From positions 44,438,372 to 44,502,371 of the forward strand of contig CM040089.1 in the NCBI GenBank assembly GCA_022496805.1: a DNA stretch of 64,000 nt, written 5' to 3'. Positions 33,889 to 46,649 of the stretch are shown here, piece by piece. The stretch is from Pohlia nutans. Taxonomy: Eukaryota; Streptophyta; Bryopsida; Bryales; Mniaceae. The stretch's first letter is position 1; each line of letters starts with the position of its first letter. The notes beneath the pieces were generated by a model. The model was not told the DNA's origin. It did no database searches and worked only from the letters and a program-made list of their open reading frames with translations. The translations under genes and the position numbers were made by a program.

Positions 33889-36800
33889 ATGATGGACGAC
33901 TCGTGCTCTTCCTCTTCGGGGGATTCCTCCCCGCCATTGCAGTCCAGCTCTTCCTTTCTCCTTCACTTCCTCACCTTCTATGAGGAAATGGCCGACCCCG
34001 CCGGCGTGGACTGCCAAAACACCCTGCACTCTGTGCTTGGAGCCGAAGTGATGAAGAAGCAACTTGCCACCACAGAATTCCTTGACGACGCTAACCCCAG
34101 AGTACACACATATACACATTTCTCTTCCCATGTTTCTCCAAGGATCGGTGCAAAAGCTTGAATTAGGTCTGAAGCTCGGTTGCTACTGCTTAAGAAAATT
34201 TCTTGTTTGATTAGGAACTGTGCTGAATCTCTAGACTTTTGCTAAAAAAATTCGAGAAGTGGAGATTCTGAACTTGAAGGCCTAAGGTTTAGGGTTTCTG
34301 GGAAGCAAGAGCGAAATTGTCGTTGCAACACTCTTTTGCAATCCTAATTTAACGCAGTAACTCATTTGTATTTTTCTCTTCCAGGGGGACGATTTTGACA
34401 ATAGGGTTGTGATTGAGCGGTCGGAAATCGAACGGATTCAAGCTGAGGTTCGAGAGCGGAAGCTTCAGGAACAGGAAAGGGCCGTCTTGATGGCTAAACA
34501 GTTCACTCTAGCTTTTTCATGTTGGCAGCAAGATTCTAGGCGAATTGGAGAGGATAGTGATTATTTCTCAGTAGGATCTGAGTCAACCGAGGCTCTTGAT
34601 TGTATGACTCTTTGTCAGTTCTTAGTAGATTTGGAGCTTGGGCGCCTGGAGGATAAGAACTTGTCTGAAAAAGATCACGAGCCTAGTACAAGCTTGTTTC
34701 ACAGACAAAGGTACCATCTCTTCCCATCACACAATTCACGTCATTGGCATCTTCTGATGAATCCCTGCAATGCTTAATGTTGGAATTTTGCAGGTCCTGC
34801 TCGATTACGAATGCTGTGGACGATGTCAAACTGCAACAGAAGTTAAGTTACTTGCTGGAATTCAGGGGGAAATTGGATGAGGAGAAGTGGAGAGCGGGGG
34901 TGGACATTGAACTGATTTTTGCGTATTTTAAGGTTTTGCTGGAATATTTAATGAGTCAAGTGACAACGTCAGTCACACACATTGCGGATTTAAAACATGA
35001 GCTCCTATCAACTCAGGAAGATTTACAAGTTACAAAGACCTCACTGGCAGAAAGCAGAAGTGAGGTGTACAGTTTAAGCACTGAGAATATTGTCCTGTCA
35101 ACAATATTGGGTCAACTCGATGAAGAAAGCCAAAGTAAGATTTCAAATTGTAGGGATTCACTGAAGGATGTGTCCGAGGCTGAGTTTCATGAGCTTCATG
35201 AGCGGACAGACGTTTTGAGGGTAAGTCATCCTGGCAACCTAGGTTCATGTTTGTGACAACATAGCCATGACTTGTTGACAAAACTCACGAGCTCTCTGTC
35301 CGGACCATAGTTGCAACGTGTGTTTCAAGACCCTCTTCGAAACAGACAACCTTTCATGAAAAAGCTGAAGTTTTCAAACTCGTTGTTTCCTGAAGGTCTT
35401 GTGCCGCCATGGCCACCCAAATCTCGATGACCACGGCTTTGCTCAATCGGAGGTACAGGGATTTTGATCAGTTTGTACCGCAATAGCTTCACAAGCATTG
35501 CGAGAAGAAGGTAAAGAAGACAATGGGGGTGAGGTGGAATGTAATCAGAGTGAATTAGAAGAGAACCAAAGAAGAGAGGAGGCATGCAGGACCAACTAAA
35601 CCCTAACCGCTAAACCCTAATTGTACAGAAACGTGTTTCGTTGCAACTATGGCCCGGACTGTGATGGCTGATGTTTTTATGTGTCGTTGTGCTGTTGTGT
35701 TGGATAATTGTTTAAAGGGTGTCAGCATTTGTAGCGTAATACTGTTGTGTTGTGATGTAGGGTAGTAAGCTCATCAGTATAGACGAGTGAGGTTTGCAAT
35801 TTTTTTCCCGTTCATGATTTTAGCTGAGAGCTCTTTATTTTGAGAATGTTCATAATAATAATGCATAAATCATCAGGGTTTCTTATAATCAAATCTTCTT
35901 CTAGGGAGAACTAGAAAGCAGACTGGAGATAGAAGTCGCTGAGGTGAGAAGATTGACCAAGGAACTGGAGTTGGTGAAGTGGGAGCACGCAGCAGAATCT
36001 GTAGTCTCTGCTGAAGTGGTTGATGATATGTCAGGCAGGTGGTCGCAAATGAATGCAGACTCACAGGTAAGGATCTTTCATCACACGAACGTGGTTCACA
36101 TGCACAACGTTTATTTTGTTTTTGTGATGAGCATATGAAAAGCTTCTATCTTAGCTGAGGAAGCCTTGCTTTTCTTTAGAGGGTGCCAGCATTTGTAGCG
36201 TAATACAAATTGGATGGCTGTGTTCCTATTAGGGTGACATGAGAGGGAAACTGGAAAAGGAAGGTTTGAAACTGGAAATGTTGAGGAAGAAATTTGAAGA
36301 AACACAATGGGAGCATGATGCAGAATCATCAATTTATCTGGAATTTTTGAATAAAACGGCCTCACTGAACTCGCCAGAGAGTAGAAAACGTAGCAAGGAA
36401 GTAAGTATCTCTGAACCCCAATTATGGTATGGATTAAATATATATTTTCCTTACAAAGTGCTGCCATATCTTAGCAAATGCTTACTGCCAGTAAGAACTG
36501 TTTTTAATCCGAGCTAAGAACCTAATCTAAGTTGTGCCTTCTAGTATCTGCCAGTCCATTAGAGGTCATGGTGTGATATATTGATAAGGACCATTAGTGC
36601 TATTGAAGTTCACCGGAGTGGAATATGCACTCCCTTTTTTTTCACAGGGAGATGTTGAAGAAAGGCTGAGGAAAGGAGTTGCAAGGGTGACACAGGAACT
36701 CGAAGACTTGCGATGGGAGCATAAGATGGAATCGTTTATATCTCTTGAGATCTTTAATGACATGGCATTTGAATGTTTAGAAGAGATGAATCGTTTGTCA

Positions 36801-39800
36801 GCTAAACTCCATAAGGAAGTAAGTTGATTCATTAGTACTTATTGGTAGTTCTGATCTCCTTATTTTACGTTTTGGACTGAGTGAGCTAATCTTCACAAGT
36901 CTCTTCTTGGCTCCGTTCTAATATTTCTCTCTCTTTCTCTCTCTCTCTCTCACCCTTATGACAGGAAGAAGTAAAAGGAACATTGCAGGAAGAGGTCAAA
37001 GAGTTGCGGAAAAAGGTGAGAGAATTTGAAGACACCAGGTGGGAGCAGAATGCAGAAACATTGATCTCTATTGCCACGTTTGACGACATAGTGAGCAGAT
37101 TGTCACAAGAGATCAGTCACTTGAGTGCTCAACTTAGCAACAAGGTAAACATTGTGTATTAGCTTGCATATTTCTCAAAATTCTTCTCAATTGAAATTGA
37201 GACATCTTTATTACATGGAGAAAGCGTATGGTTGAGAATGGTTGGGAGTAGACTCTGGAATAAAGGAGAGTAGAGAATAGTATTAAGAGAAGTGAGCTGT
37301 TTGTGCTCGTAATTACATCTTGTAAAGTCAACTTTTGGTTGATATCAGGAACCACTGACAAGGCAATCATCAACATAGGTTCTCTTTTTCATTTTTTTTA
37401 GTTGTTGAGACTTTAGAGAGTGGTAATTTGAAGATTGGTCTCCCTTTAGGAACAGATAAAGCAAGTACTGTACAGTGGTCTTTAGATTTCTCTTAGTGTG
37501 CATTGAGTAAGAAGTGGTAGAGCTCACAAATGGCTTATTTTCTGAAACAGGGTGCATTATCAGCTCAGCTGGAGAAGAAGGATGCAGAAGTGAAGATATT
37601 GACGAAGGAACTTGAAAAGACTTTCGGCCGGGAGGCAGAATCTTCAATCTGCCTTGAGATTGTCGATGCAGTAGCACAAGAATGGGCACTGGAAATCAAT
37701 AATATAATTTCCGATTTCGTTGCAAAAGAGGTGAACTTCGTGGCTCCTCAAGAAATCTCATTCATGTTATCACAGCAAAGTGATTAGGCTTGGTTGTTAT
37801 ACCTGACCTTTTATAGTATGCACACCTAAATCTCCATTCTGCATTCAGTAAGTAGACAGGATGTTACAGGATGTTACATCCTGTTACAGAATTCCTGTCT
37901 ACATCCTGTCTACATCCTGTTTACATCCTGTTACATCCTGTCTACATCCTTTTACATCCTGCTACATCCTGTCTACATCCTGTTACATCCTGTTACAGAA
38001 TTCGGTAATCAAATTTGATGTGCCTGCCTGGTCTGTTATCACATTCCTCCACGGCCATTAGAGAAGAAGTTCTGCTCTACAGATCAAATTTCTGCTAAAT
38101 AGAATTGACATTTCTAGTCAAAATAAGGTTCTGCTTTTAATACAACATTCCCACACTTCGATGGATAATGAGATACTACCACAGCGGTAGATATGAATGC
38201 ACTAATGTCGCCACCAATTATTACATGTTACAGGATTCTAGGCTTACAGGATGTTCATTTGCCAGGGTTATGTGCAAGGCAGATCTAATGTGAGGATGTT
38301 GGATGATTAGCATCCTTTGAGAAGCTCACACACTCGTAGTATATTTGTCAGGGATACCTAGAAGGATTGCTGGAGCAGAAGGATGCTGAAATAAAGAAGC
38401 TGACAGAGGACCTTGAATTGACCTTGTGGGAGCATGAAGCTGAGTCATCAATCTATCTTGAAGTCGTGGGTGAGAGGGCCTGTCAGTGGAGACAGTCGGT
38501 TGATAATTTAGCAGCCGATTTCAACAGGAAGCAGGTAAGGAGGTCGTGAAATCTTCCTGTACTTTCAATTCCAGACGTTGACATAATATGGTTGGAACTT
38601 TTCTTTTACATAGAGGAGTCTCAATGCTTTGCCGAATTTATTCCTAGGTTGAAGTCCATGGTGATGTTAGCAGTCACGCACACTGAGAAACAGAATATAA
38701 ATACATAGGTATCGTACATTCATATGGCTACATGGAACTTTAACCCCTAAAGGACCAAGGATTCATGGTTTCAAAATGACAAATTCAAGCCATCGTATTG
38801 TGAAAAATATAATTGAGGTGAGACCAAATTTTATATCACTGGAATCAGTGAAAAACATTGCATGTATTGGTAAAAAAACAAATAGATTTAAGCAAAAGGA
38901 AGTCCACATAGGACCTACTCATAAATGCTAAAAAAAACATGAGGCCCAATGTGGGCTTCTTGGTCCTGTAGGGGTTGAGAGCCTGGAGCATCAATGAAGA
39001 AGAAAATGCATCAGTTTCAGCGGCTAGCTGTGTCATTTTTCTGGGATTTTCTTGAATGACGTTCGTAGTTCCTAAGGAGGCATTGAAACACATTTCTACC
39101 TGCTACTTGAGGCTTCATTACCATATTAGCTCTATGAGCAGCTACTGTATTCTGGTGATTTGTTATAACTGTATGTAGAGTATGAACTGTTGCAAAATAC
39201 CGAGTAAGCATTCTGAACGTTTTGGGAGCAGATTGTGAGAAGAAAAGAGCTGCAGGCTTCGTGTAGCTTCTCGGGTCGAACTCAGAAGGAAAATTTGGCC
39301 TTTGAGGACTCAGGACAAGGAGACATAGAAGGCTTGAAAGCTGCTCTGAAAAGACCCTCCCCGTTGAAGGGGTTGTCAACATTAAGTGACCAGTCTGTGT
39401 CGAGCCCTGGTAAATCAACCGATCCTATATATGTGGTTGTGCGACGAAATACTCAAGCTGCTGTGGAGGGCTTTATGGTGGACATAGGGGAATCCCCGTC
39501 AAAAAGAACCAACAAGGAGGTGCGTCTCAGGACGTCATGAAAATCTCATGGTGGTCTCGGCAGTTTTAATTTGAAGATGTAATACAGTTATTTTCCATCA
39601 GAGTTTAAGAGCTTTATGTTGTGCACTTATGCAGGTTGTTTCCTCCCTAAAAATTGAAGTGTTGGATTTGCGGAGGGAAAAAGAACAGCTCCTGGACCAG
39701 CATCGAGATGACCTGAACAAACTAGAATTTGAACTCAGGAAGGAAAGTGAGAGGGTGAAATTTGAACTTGAAAAGAAATGGCAGAATGAGATTGTGGAGT

Positions 39801-42800
39801 TGCATGAGAATCTGGAGTCGCAACACAGTAAGGAAGCGGAGCAGATGAAGGATGAACTGGAACGACTTTTCCAAACCAAACTTGCAGATCTGCAAGAGAA
39901 ACTGGAGTCTCAACATAGTAAGGAAGCTGAGTGCCTAAAGGTGGAACTCGAAATCAAATGCCAGAAAGACATTGCAGATTTGCAGGTTGAACACAGGAAC
40001 CAAATTGAGAGGATTCAAGTTGAGCTTGAACAGATACATCATACTGAAGTTGCAGATCTGCAAGAGAAACTGGAGTGTGCACACAGGAAGGAAGCTAAGA
40101 GGGTTAAGGTCGACCTTGAACAGAAATACAGCTTTGACCTTGCAAATCTGCAACAGAAACTGGAATGTGAAGCTACCGAGAGAGCTGAGAAGCAGGTGGT
40201 CGAACTTGAACAGAACTACCAAAATGAAATTACAGGATTGAACGAGAAATTGCTGTCTGTAAAACAAAAATTAGACCAGGGATTGCAAGACAAGAGAAGA
40301 CAGCAGTCCAGTAGTGAGCACCGTGGTGTCGCTTCATTTGATATCTGTACATTAGATTCTTCTAGAGGGATTTCGGATACCGACTCAAAAGAAGAGGGCA
40401 GCATACCTGATACATTACTTACACAATTTGAATCAGAGGTAGTAACATTGGTGGCAGAACGAGATGAGCTCCGTGATAATGTGTCAAAGTTGGAACTTCA
40501 TATATGCGAGTTGCAAGAAAAGGTTACCAAGCTAGAAGGAGAACGTAGTTGGCTTGAGGAGAGGGTTCCTGGATTAGAAAAGAAACTTGCTACAGAACAA
40601 AGTAGGCTAGAGGACACGGTTGCCGGTCATGCATTTGAGCGGGACCAACTGAAGCTGATAGTATCTAGCCATAAAAATGAGCAGACCAGGCTAGAAAACG
40701 AACTTGCAGAACTGAAGGCTGAACGAAATTACTTAGCAACTGCTATTGCGATGCTGGGATTAGCATGCAGAAACTTAAAAGTTTCTAATCAAAATGAGAG
40801 GGAGCGATGGAGGTCTGCATATGTGATGGCGTTGAAGGATATGGAAAGGGCTCTTAGTCGCACTCAAAAGCAAGTGAAGGAGGAAAGGGCTCAGAAAGGT
40901 GAGTTTTCCATTCATGCTAGTGATTACACATCACATGAATTGCAACACTTCATCAGAAAGACATATAACGAAAGAAGCCTAAGTGTTTGTGCAATGAGGT
41001 ATTATGGGCGATTGTCATCTTTGTAAATCTGGCCCTAGACTGACCACTATTTTATTTGACACCCCTATAACGCACTGAATGTCTGAATCATGATGCTTGT
41101 ATTGGCTCTTCTGTATGAGGCAGAATTATTTCTCTGCAATAACTTCTGAGCAGTACTGATTATAAAGAATGCATTAGACATTGACGGGTGATTGATTCTT
41201 CCAATGCTCCCTTATACTTCTGAGATGTTAAGAAATATTCATCTCTTCTTAGATTCGATTTTTATTCCATACCGTTTCTCTTATTTTATATTCTCTGTGA
41301 ATGGAATCAAATGTGACAAGAATTAGCACATTTTTGTTCAGGAAGCGCAGAGAGCGATGCGCAAAGAATGAAAGCTGAGATCTACACTATGCAACAAGAG
41401 TCAAAAGATGTATGGAGGTTATTGGAGAGATCTATTGCAGAACACATCAGTCGTGCAGTTGGAATATCACAGCAGGTGGAGTTTGCACTATGCCGAAAAA
41501 TACATCAGCAGACCTTGAGGTGAGAATCGGTTGCCGATGTAGTCCAGCCAAATCCTTTATATTTTCTGGTCTATAACTTCACAAAGCTGTTATTTCTGAT
41601 GTTGGTGAAGCCAGTGACTATGTGACCTTTCTTAAGACTTTGCATTGTCTGAGACTTTGCATTATCTCGTCTTAGTCAGAAGCTTAGTGGATAGCATCTT
41701 CTATGGGGATTTAACTGGCATAATCAGCTTGGGCGATATTGTTCCAGTTTCTTATACTGAGAAGAATAGGAGAAAGGTCTTACAGTTTGTTGAAGTGGCA
41801 TTCCTTTAAGCTGCTCATGTAGTCGCTGATTTTTTCGCTAGATTGCTAAGCTTCAACTTTTAATGGGTGTGTGTACTGTCAGGTTTGGTGCAATTCAGCA
41901 ACAAGTGGATAGTCTGCTGCAATTGTTCCGCCAGTCTCAAATGAGCGACATGGATTATCTGCACACAGTCGAGAATCTCCAGAGAGCAGAACAAGAGGTA
42001 ATAGAGGAGCACATGTAAACAGTGCTAAATTACAGCTGCTTGGAAAGTGTCCAAAGTAGGGGGCTCATTAGGCTTTTTCATGAGGCGTACACTTTCCAAG
42101 TTAGTATGCACATTAGTAAGTTCATCTTGGTGGGGGTGTGTTGATTCTGGTGGCAGGTGGACGTACTTGGGGATGAAGTTGATGCACTGGTAGCGTTGCT
42201 TGAAAAGGTCCACATTGTATTAGACCAGTACGCTCCAGTTCTCCTCCATTATCCAGGGGTAAGCATATTCTCCTACACTTCTTTCTCAGCTCTTCGTGTT
42301 AAGCGGTGAACGTTGAAGGGGACTTCTCAGTTTGGTCAGATCGATTAACCCCTAAAGGACCAAGGATTCATGGTTTTAAAATTATAAGTTCAATTCAGAT
42401 GGGGCCAAATTTTATATCATCAGAATCAATAAAGAACATTGCTTGTGTTGAACAAATAAATCTGAACAAAAGAAACTCCACCTGGAACCTACTAAAAATT
42501 GCTAAAATAAACATGAGGCCCAGTTCGGACTTCTTGGCCCTTTTGGGGTTGAAAAGAGGGGTCTAAAATCTTATTATGAAGTTTAGACTTAGAACGAAGC
42601 TGTCCGTTCTGAATTTAGATACACATATTATAAGAAAATTATATTTCCAGAATGGAGAGAATTCCATACATCATCGAAATGACTTAAGACTTCGTGAACT
42701 TCAAATATATGTATCACTCGTAAAAAATGACATGGACTAATTTACACATGTCAAAATTTAATAGGTATTTAAATGAAAAACCTACGTCAAGCGCTCTTAT

Positions 42801-43248
42801 AAAATAAACCATAGCTCAGATTTTGATTTTGCTCCAATTAAATTCCCCAAAGGTAGCGAACAATGGATTTTTTTATAGTTTCGGCGCCAAGTGTGCCCAG
42901 CTTATGAGTTGGCAGCATTATCCTACCAAATGGTGACATTGAATGGTTAAGTGGTCGTTTTTGATCACCTTCAGCGGTATGGTCAGAGATCTCAAGGAAA
43001 ATCTGGTCATGATGCAGGTGGCAGGAGTTGCAAAGTTGGTAAAATATGAACTATCTCAACGTTCCATGCTCCCCGATTTGCCCAGATAGATTTATGGGTA
43101 CAGCAGCAGTAATTGTTGTGCTTGTAGCCAATGTATCTTCGACCGGAGGTGCCAATTGCTGTTGAGGAATTTGACGCAGATGTTGGAGGTAATTTCATCT
43201 GCCATGTACAATGAAAGTATGGAGTCTACAGCCAAAGTCTGGTTTTGA
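33889..43248 (+). CDS. Long coiled-coil protein, WPP-domain-associated-protein-like
   Basis: Exons placed from splice sites with continuous frame: 33889-34101, 34385-34710, 34794-35220, 35905-36066, 36233-36400, 36648-36818, 36965-37144, 37551-37730, 38352-38534, 39232-39519, 39635-40898, 41342-41519, 41883-41997, 42157-42258, and a tentative last exon 43180-43248. The product is about 1,320-1,340 aa. Exons 4-9 each encode one copy of a 54-61-residue module with a WEhxAESxIxLE core. Exon 11 is heptad coiled coil with about 30-residue repeats. The C-terminus ([19 protein letters not shown], then [10 protein letters not shown]) resembles plant WPP-domain-associated proteins, coiled-coil partners of nuclear-envelope WPP proteins; this is recalled, not searched. 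TTAA elements sit in two introns (38740, 42345). The start ATG could be further upstream in the same open frame. Confidence 0.8.
37855..38000. repeat. Intronic minisatellite (ACATCCTGT)n
   Basis: Eleven or so imperfect units of TGTTACATCC / TGTCTACATCC in intron 8 of the coiled-coil gene. The first units are in inverted orientation (AGGATGTTACAGGATGTTAC), so the tract can also fold back. Confidence 0.8.
38740..38978. mobile_element. Family B element copy 2, in intron 9
   Basis: 239 bp from TTAACCCCTAAAGGACCAAG to a right end (reverse complement) TCAACCCCTACAGGACCAAG. The right-hand flank reads TTGA rather than TTAA. Lies in an intron of the coiled-coil gene. Confidence 0.75.
42345..42552. 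mobile_element. Family B element copy 3, in intron 14
   Basis: 208 bp from TTAACCCCTAAAGGACCAAG to a right end (reverse complement) TCAACCCCAAAAGGGCCAAG. As with copy 2, the right flank is TTGA. Internally shorter than copy 2 by a deletion. Confidence 0.75.
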
Positions 43249-43873
43249 GAGCAGGCATTACATGAGATGGATTCCGTTACCAGTTACACCATCTACCTGT
43301 ATGAAATCAAGAGTTAGAATTAGCGGTATCCTTCATTGTATACCTCGGCTGACATATTTTCTCCAATCTAGTTAGAAACTATTGTGAGCGTAGTGTAAAT
43401 ACTCCTCCCATGCAATGTATACTGGTTACACTCCAAAAGAATGTGTTGTGTGGATTGTTCAAGTCAGAGTACAGTGCTCTTGTCACAGTAATAATGACAA
43501 ACTTGAAGCTGAAGAATCGATCTGCGAACCATAGAAATGAAATTCTCTACTGAAACGTAGCGATTTTCAAGATGCGAAACTTACATAGTATTGTCACCAA
43601 CTGTCCATAGAATGTACTACCCAAAGGATGAACGGAAAGGATATAGTAGGATGATTCTATTGATGATGACGTTCGTTAGTTGTCCAGAAAATGGACGCTT
43701 GATCTTTTAGGGGATAATTTTCATATTGTCATTGATGTTTCATATTTATACTTTTAATAAATAAAAAATGACATCAACTTCTAACCTACTAATTTTTATA
43801 TTTTGTCCATTAAATGAAAGGCACAAAATAATGAATCCATCCAAAAATCTAATGAGGCCTTTATATTGCCCAT
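43249..43873. other. Downstream region of the coiled-coil gene
   Basis: Probable 3' UTR then AT-rich spacer. A damaged TTAA-element end (TGGACGCTTGATCTTTTAGG, then GGATAA) lies near 43690-43715. Confidence 0.35.
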
Positions 43874-44438
43874 TTAACCCCTAAACATCCAACTGTCCAG
43901 AAAGTGGATGATGTACGGAATCAAACACAGTTCTCTCATCCGTCATTGACTTTTTGTAGTGTGGATTTTTTACTATATATTTTATGGGAAGTTAGCTTCA
44001 TACATGTGTAATCTGATTAGAAAGGGGAAGATTTGTGAAATTTTTATGCCTCACTTCATTCACCCAAAATTTCAAAGATTTCAGTGTAAAAGTGCTCTTA
44101 AAAAAGTCAGCTTATAAAATTAAGCAATTGAAAAATCTCCAAAAATCACTACACTTAGAGTATTACATTTCAACTAATCACAACAAATTTCATGTACAAA
44201 TTGTCAATATCTTATTCGTAATCAAACTGCAAAAGAATTTTGAATTTTAAGTTTCGAATTTTATACAAAAATATTGGTGACAGCAATCATAGATCTAATT
44301 GTATGGATAGAATCAAAAATTCATAATGAAGAACTTTTATTCATATATTAAGTTCAAAATATCCCTCTTAGTTACATTTTATAAGACATCTTTGAAATTT
44401 TTCAAATCTGAAGAAGGGTGAGGATGTTTAGGGGTAAA
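43874..44438. mobile_element. TTAA-flanked element, family A copy 4
   Basis: 565 bp, same orientation as copy 3. Left end TTAACCCCTAAACATCC; the right end is worn (GGATGTTTAGGGGTAAA), so the right TTAA has mutated. Confidence 0.7.
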
Positions 44439-45261
44439 GTTGTTGTGTTTGAAAAAAATTGCAAATCAAATTGGGACTATTTTTGGTTGATAAAAGAATA
44501 AGATTTATAAATAAAAATACCAATAATAATAATAATAATAATCAATTTTAATCCATATATGAAGTTCAGTAATTTGTTTTCTTTTGTCTTGACACCCAAG
44601 GAGCTGCATTTGTGTCTTGTCTAATTTGCGTTTGTATCCTACATATTTTGTATGCCCACTTAGTCTCTTGCCAACCCGATAACACAACACTTGAGCATAT
44701 TCAAGCATATGTTTAAAATATTTGATCATATTCATTCATTCACAAAATAATTCTATGAAAATCCTAATTTGACCAATCCTAATAGGGCAAAAACAAATTC
44801 TTGTCCACTCGACCACGACCAAAGGGCATGTTCAATGATCCAATCTGACAACCTTGGAAAGAAATGCCAAATGCAAACTTTTGAACAAGTCAAAAACTGT
44901 TGTGTCAAAGGATGTGACAACCCAAAAAAGTGGTGGTGTTAAAGTTTTTGAAACATCTTCAACATTTTATTCTCTAAGATGAGGGCATGGAAGTTTGAAA
45001 AACAAGTTAGGGTTGCAAATGAAGACATGAAGTTTGAGAGACAACCTAAGGATCATATGATGCTAGTTGGAAGGACAAATCTTACTTTTATTATTTACTA
45101 TCCTATACTTAAGATTCAATTTCAATTCTTTAAAACATTTGAGTTATCCGCAAAGTAAACTCCCTATACCTTGTCTGCTAAGCTCTATTTTTGTTCTTTA
45201 ATTAGATTTTTCTGGCACCTTCCACCACAAGCTACCAAGCTCCTTGCTTTGGAAGAGCATG
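44439..45261. other. AT-rich spacer
   Basis: Contains an (AAT)n tract at 44522-44543 and a lone AGTTATCCGCAAAGT end motif at 45145. No gene. Confidence 0.35.
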
Positions 45262-45450
45262 AGGTTGGTGTGGAGGCACTTGGAGATTCCATCATGGGAA
45301 CTCAAGTGCGGCTTGGAGGAGCTTCTCTAGCATTGGGAAGGTGCAAGGTTCAAATCTCCGTAACAATGCAATGTGTTGTGATTGGTCTGAAAAAAAAGGG
45401 CCAAAACTCGTTTATACCGCCTTTCAAGCTTAAAATCCACTTAAACTTGA
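45262..45450 (+). mobile_element. tRNA-derived SINE-like copy
   Basis: A tRNA-like head (GAACTCAAGTGCGGC ... GCATTGGGAAGGTGC) ends in a B box AGGTTCAAATCTCC. The body continues ATTGGTCTGAAAAAAAAGGG and CCAAAACTCGTTT, shared with the copy at 61877. Confidence 0.5.
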
Positions 45451-46218
45451 AAAAAAACACGTTAAATGATGGAATGGAAACTTATGAAACAATTCAGGAT
45501 TGAATGTTTCAAAAACATGTTAAAAAATGTGAGGTTTTAGAATATTGCATTTCATTTAGGGTCCTGTATTTATGACATATTTTCAAGAAATTTGTTTTTG
45601 AGATTTTTTTTAAAATTTAGTTATTATTTATAAATAAAGAACGTAAGCTCAAGAACGTAAGAACGTAATGCACGCATGTTCAAGGATTTGAAAGGAGTTT
45701 TTTATTTGATTAATTTATTTTCTTAACATTTTTTTAATCATCAATTCTAAATACCGGTACACTTTGAATGACTCAACTACACTAATTATGGATGTTAGTG
45801 TGTAACATTAATTGCAAGGACACACTAATTTTAACACTAATTTCAATAATTTGGGATTTAGTTGGTTGAAAGTTTTACTAGATGACGCTAATGCCATTAA
45901 TTCATGTCTTTAATATGTTTGCGTATCAAAATTAGTATGTGTTTGTTAAATATGAAAATGGAAAGATTTCAAATAATTTTAATTAAAGAAATTGATTTTT
46001 GTATGTGAGATCATACATAATAGGAAAATTACATTCAAATCAATTCTCACCACACAATATGAAATTTACAATTGGAATACAAGTATGTAAGTGAGAGTTC
46101 TAAAAATCCAACAATTTTTTTTAAGTGTTGGATTTCAAATTCATCATGAAAATCTATTTTCTAATTATATGAATTATTAATTAAAACAAGGCAACTAATT
46201 TCAAAGTTTACAAATATT
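45451..46218. other. AT-rich spacer
   Basis: No gene or element identified. Confidence 0.3.
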
Positions 46219-46577
46219 AGAGTTATCCGTAAAGTCCATCAAAGTTTGAAGAAGATACCACGAATTCTGCTTATTATATGGTTATTTGTTCATTCCAAAT
46301 AGTTAAAAGGTGTAGAAGATCTTGGTGGTCTATCATTATTAGGTGTGTAAGTGGTGTGTAAGAGCTTGGTGGTCTTCAAAAGTGTTTTAGCTCCTTACTT
46401 GGTGCTAAAAAACTTTTGAAGACCACCAAGCTCTTACACACCTCTTACTCACCTAATAAAGATAGACCACTAAGATCTTCCACACCTTTTAACTATTTGA
46501 AGTGAACAAATAACAATATAAAAAAGCAAAATTCTTTGAAGATTTTTCAAATTCAAGGTGACTTTACAGATAACTCT
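46219..46577. mobile_element. Foldback MITE forming a long hairpin
   Basis: 359 bp bounded by AGAGTTATCCGTAAAGT and the inverted ACTTTACAGATAACTCT, with ATT on both outer flanks. Two arms of about 125 nt (about 46264-46390 and 46408-46535) are near-perfect inverted complements with a short loop. Transcribed from either strand it would give one long hairpin RNA. Confidence 0.75.
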
Positions 46578-46649
46578 ATTGTCACACACGCTAATTTCTT
46601 GTGACACTAATTAGAATTAACCAAAAATAGAGATTGTGTTTTCTAACTT

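Noticed and set aside
42975..43060. Alternative last exon for the coiled-coil gene after the AG at 42974
   Set aside because: In the required phase it gives a short basic tail unlike the family end; the exon at 43180 starting Met-Leu-Glu-Val-Ile fits slightly better, but neither is proven.
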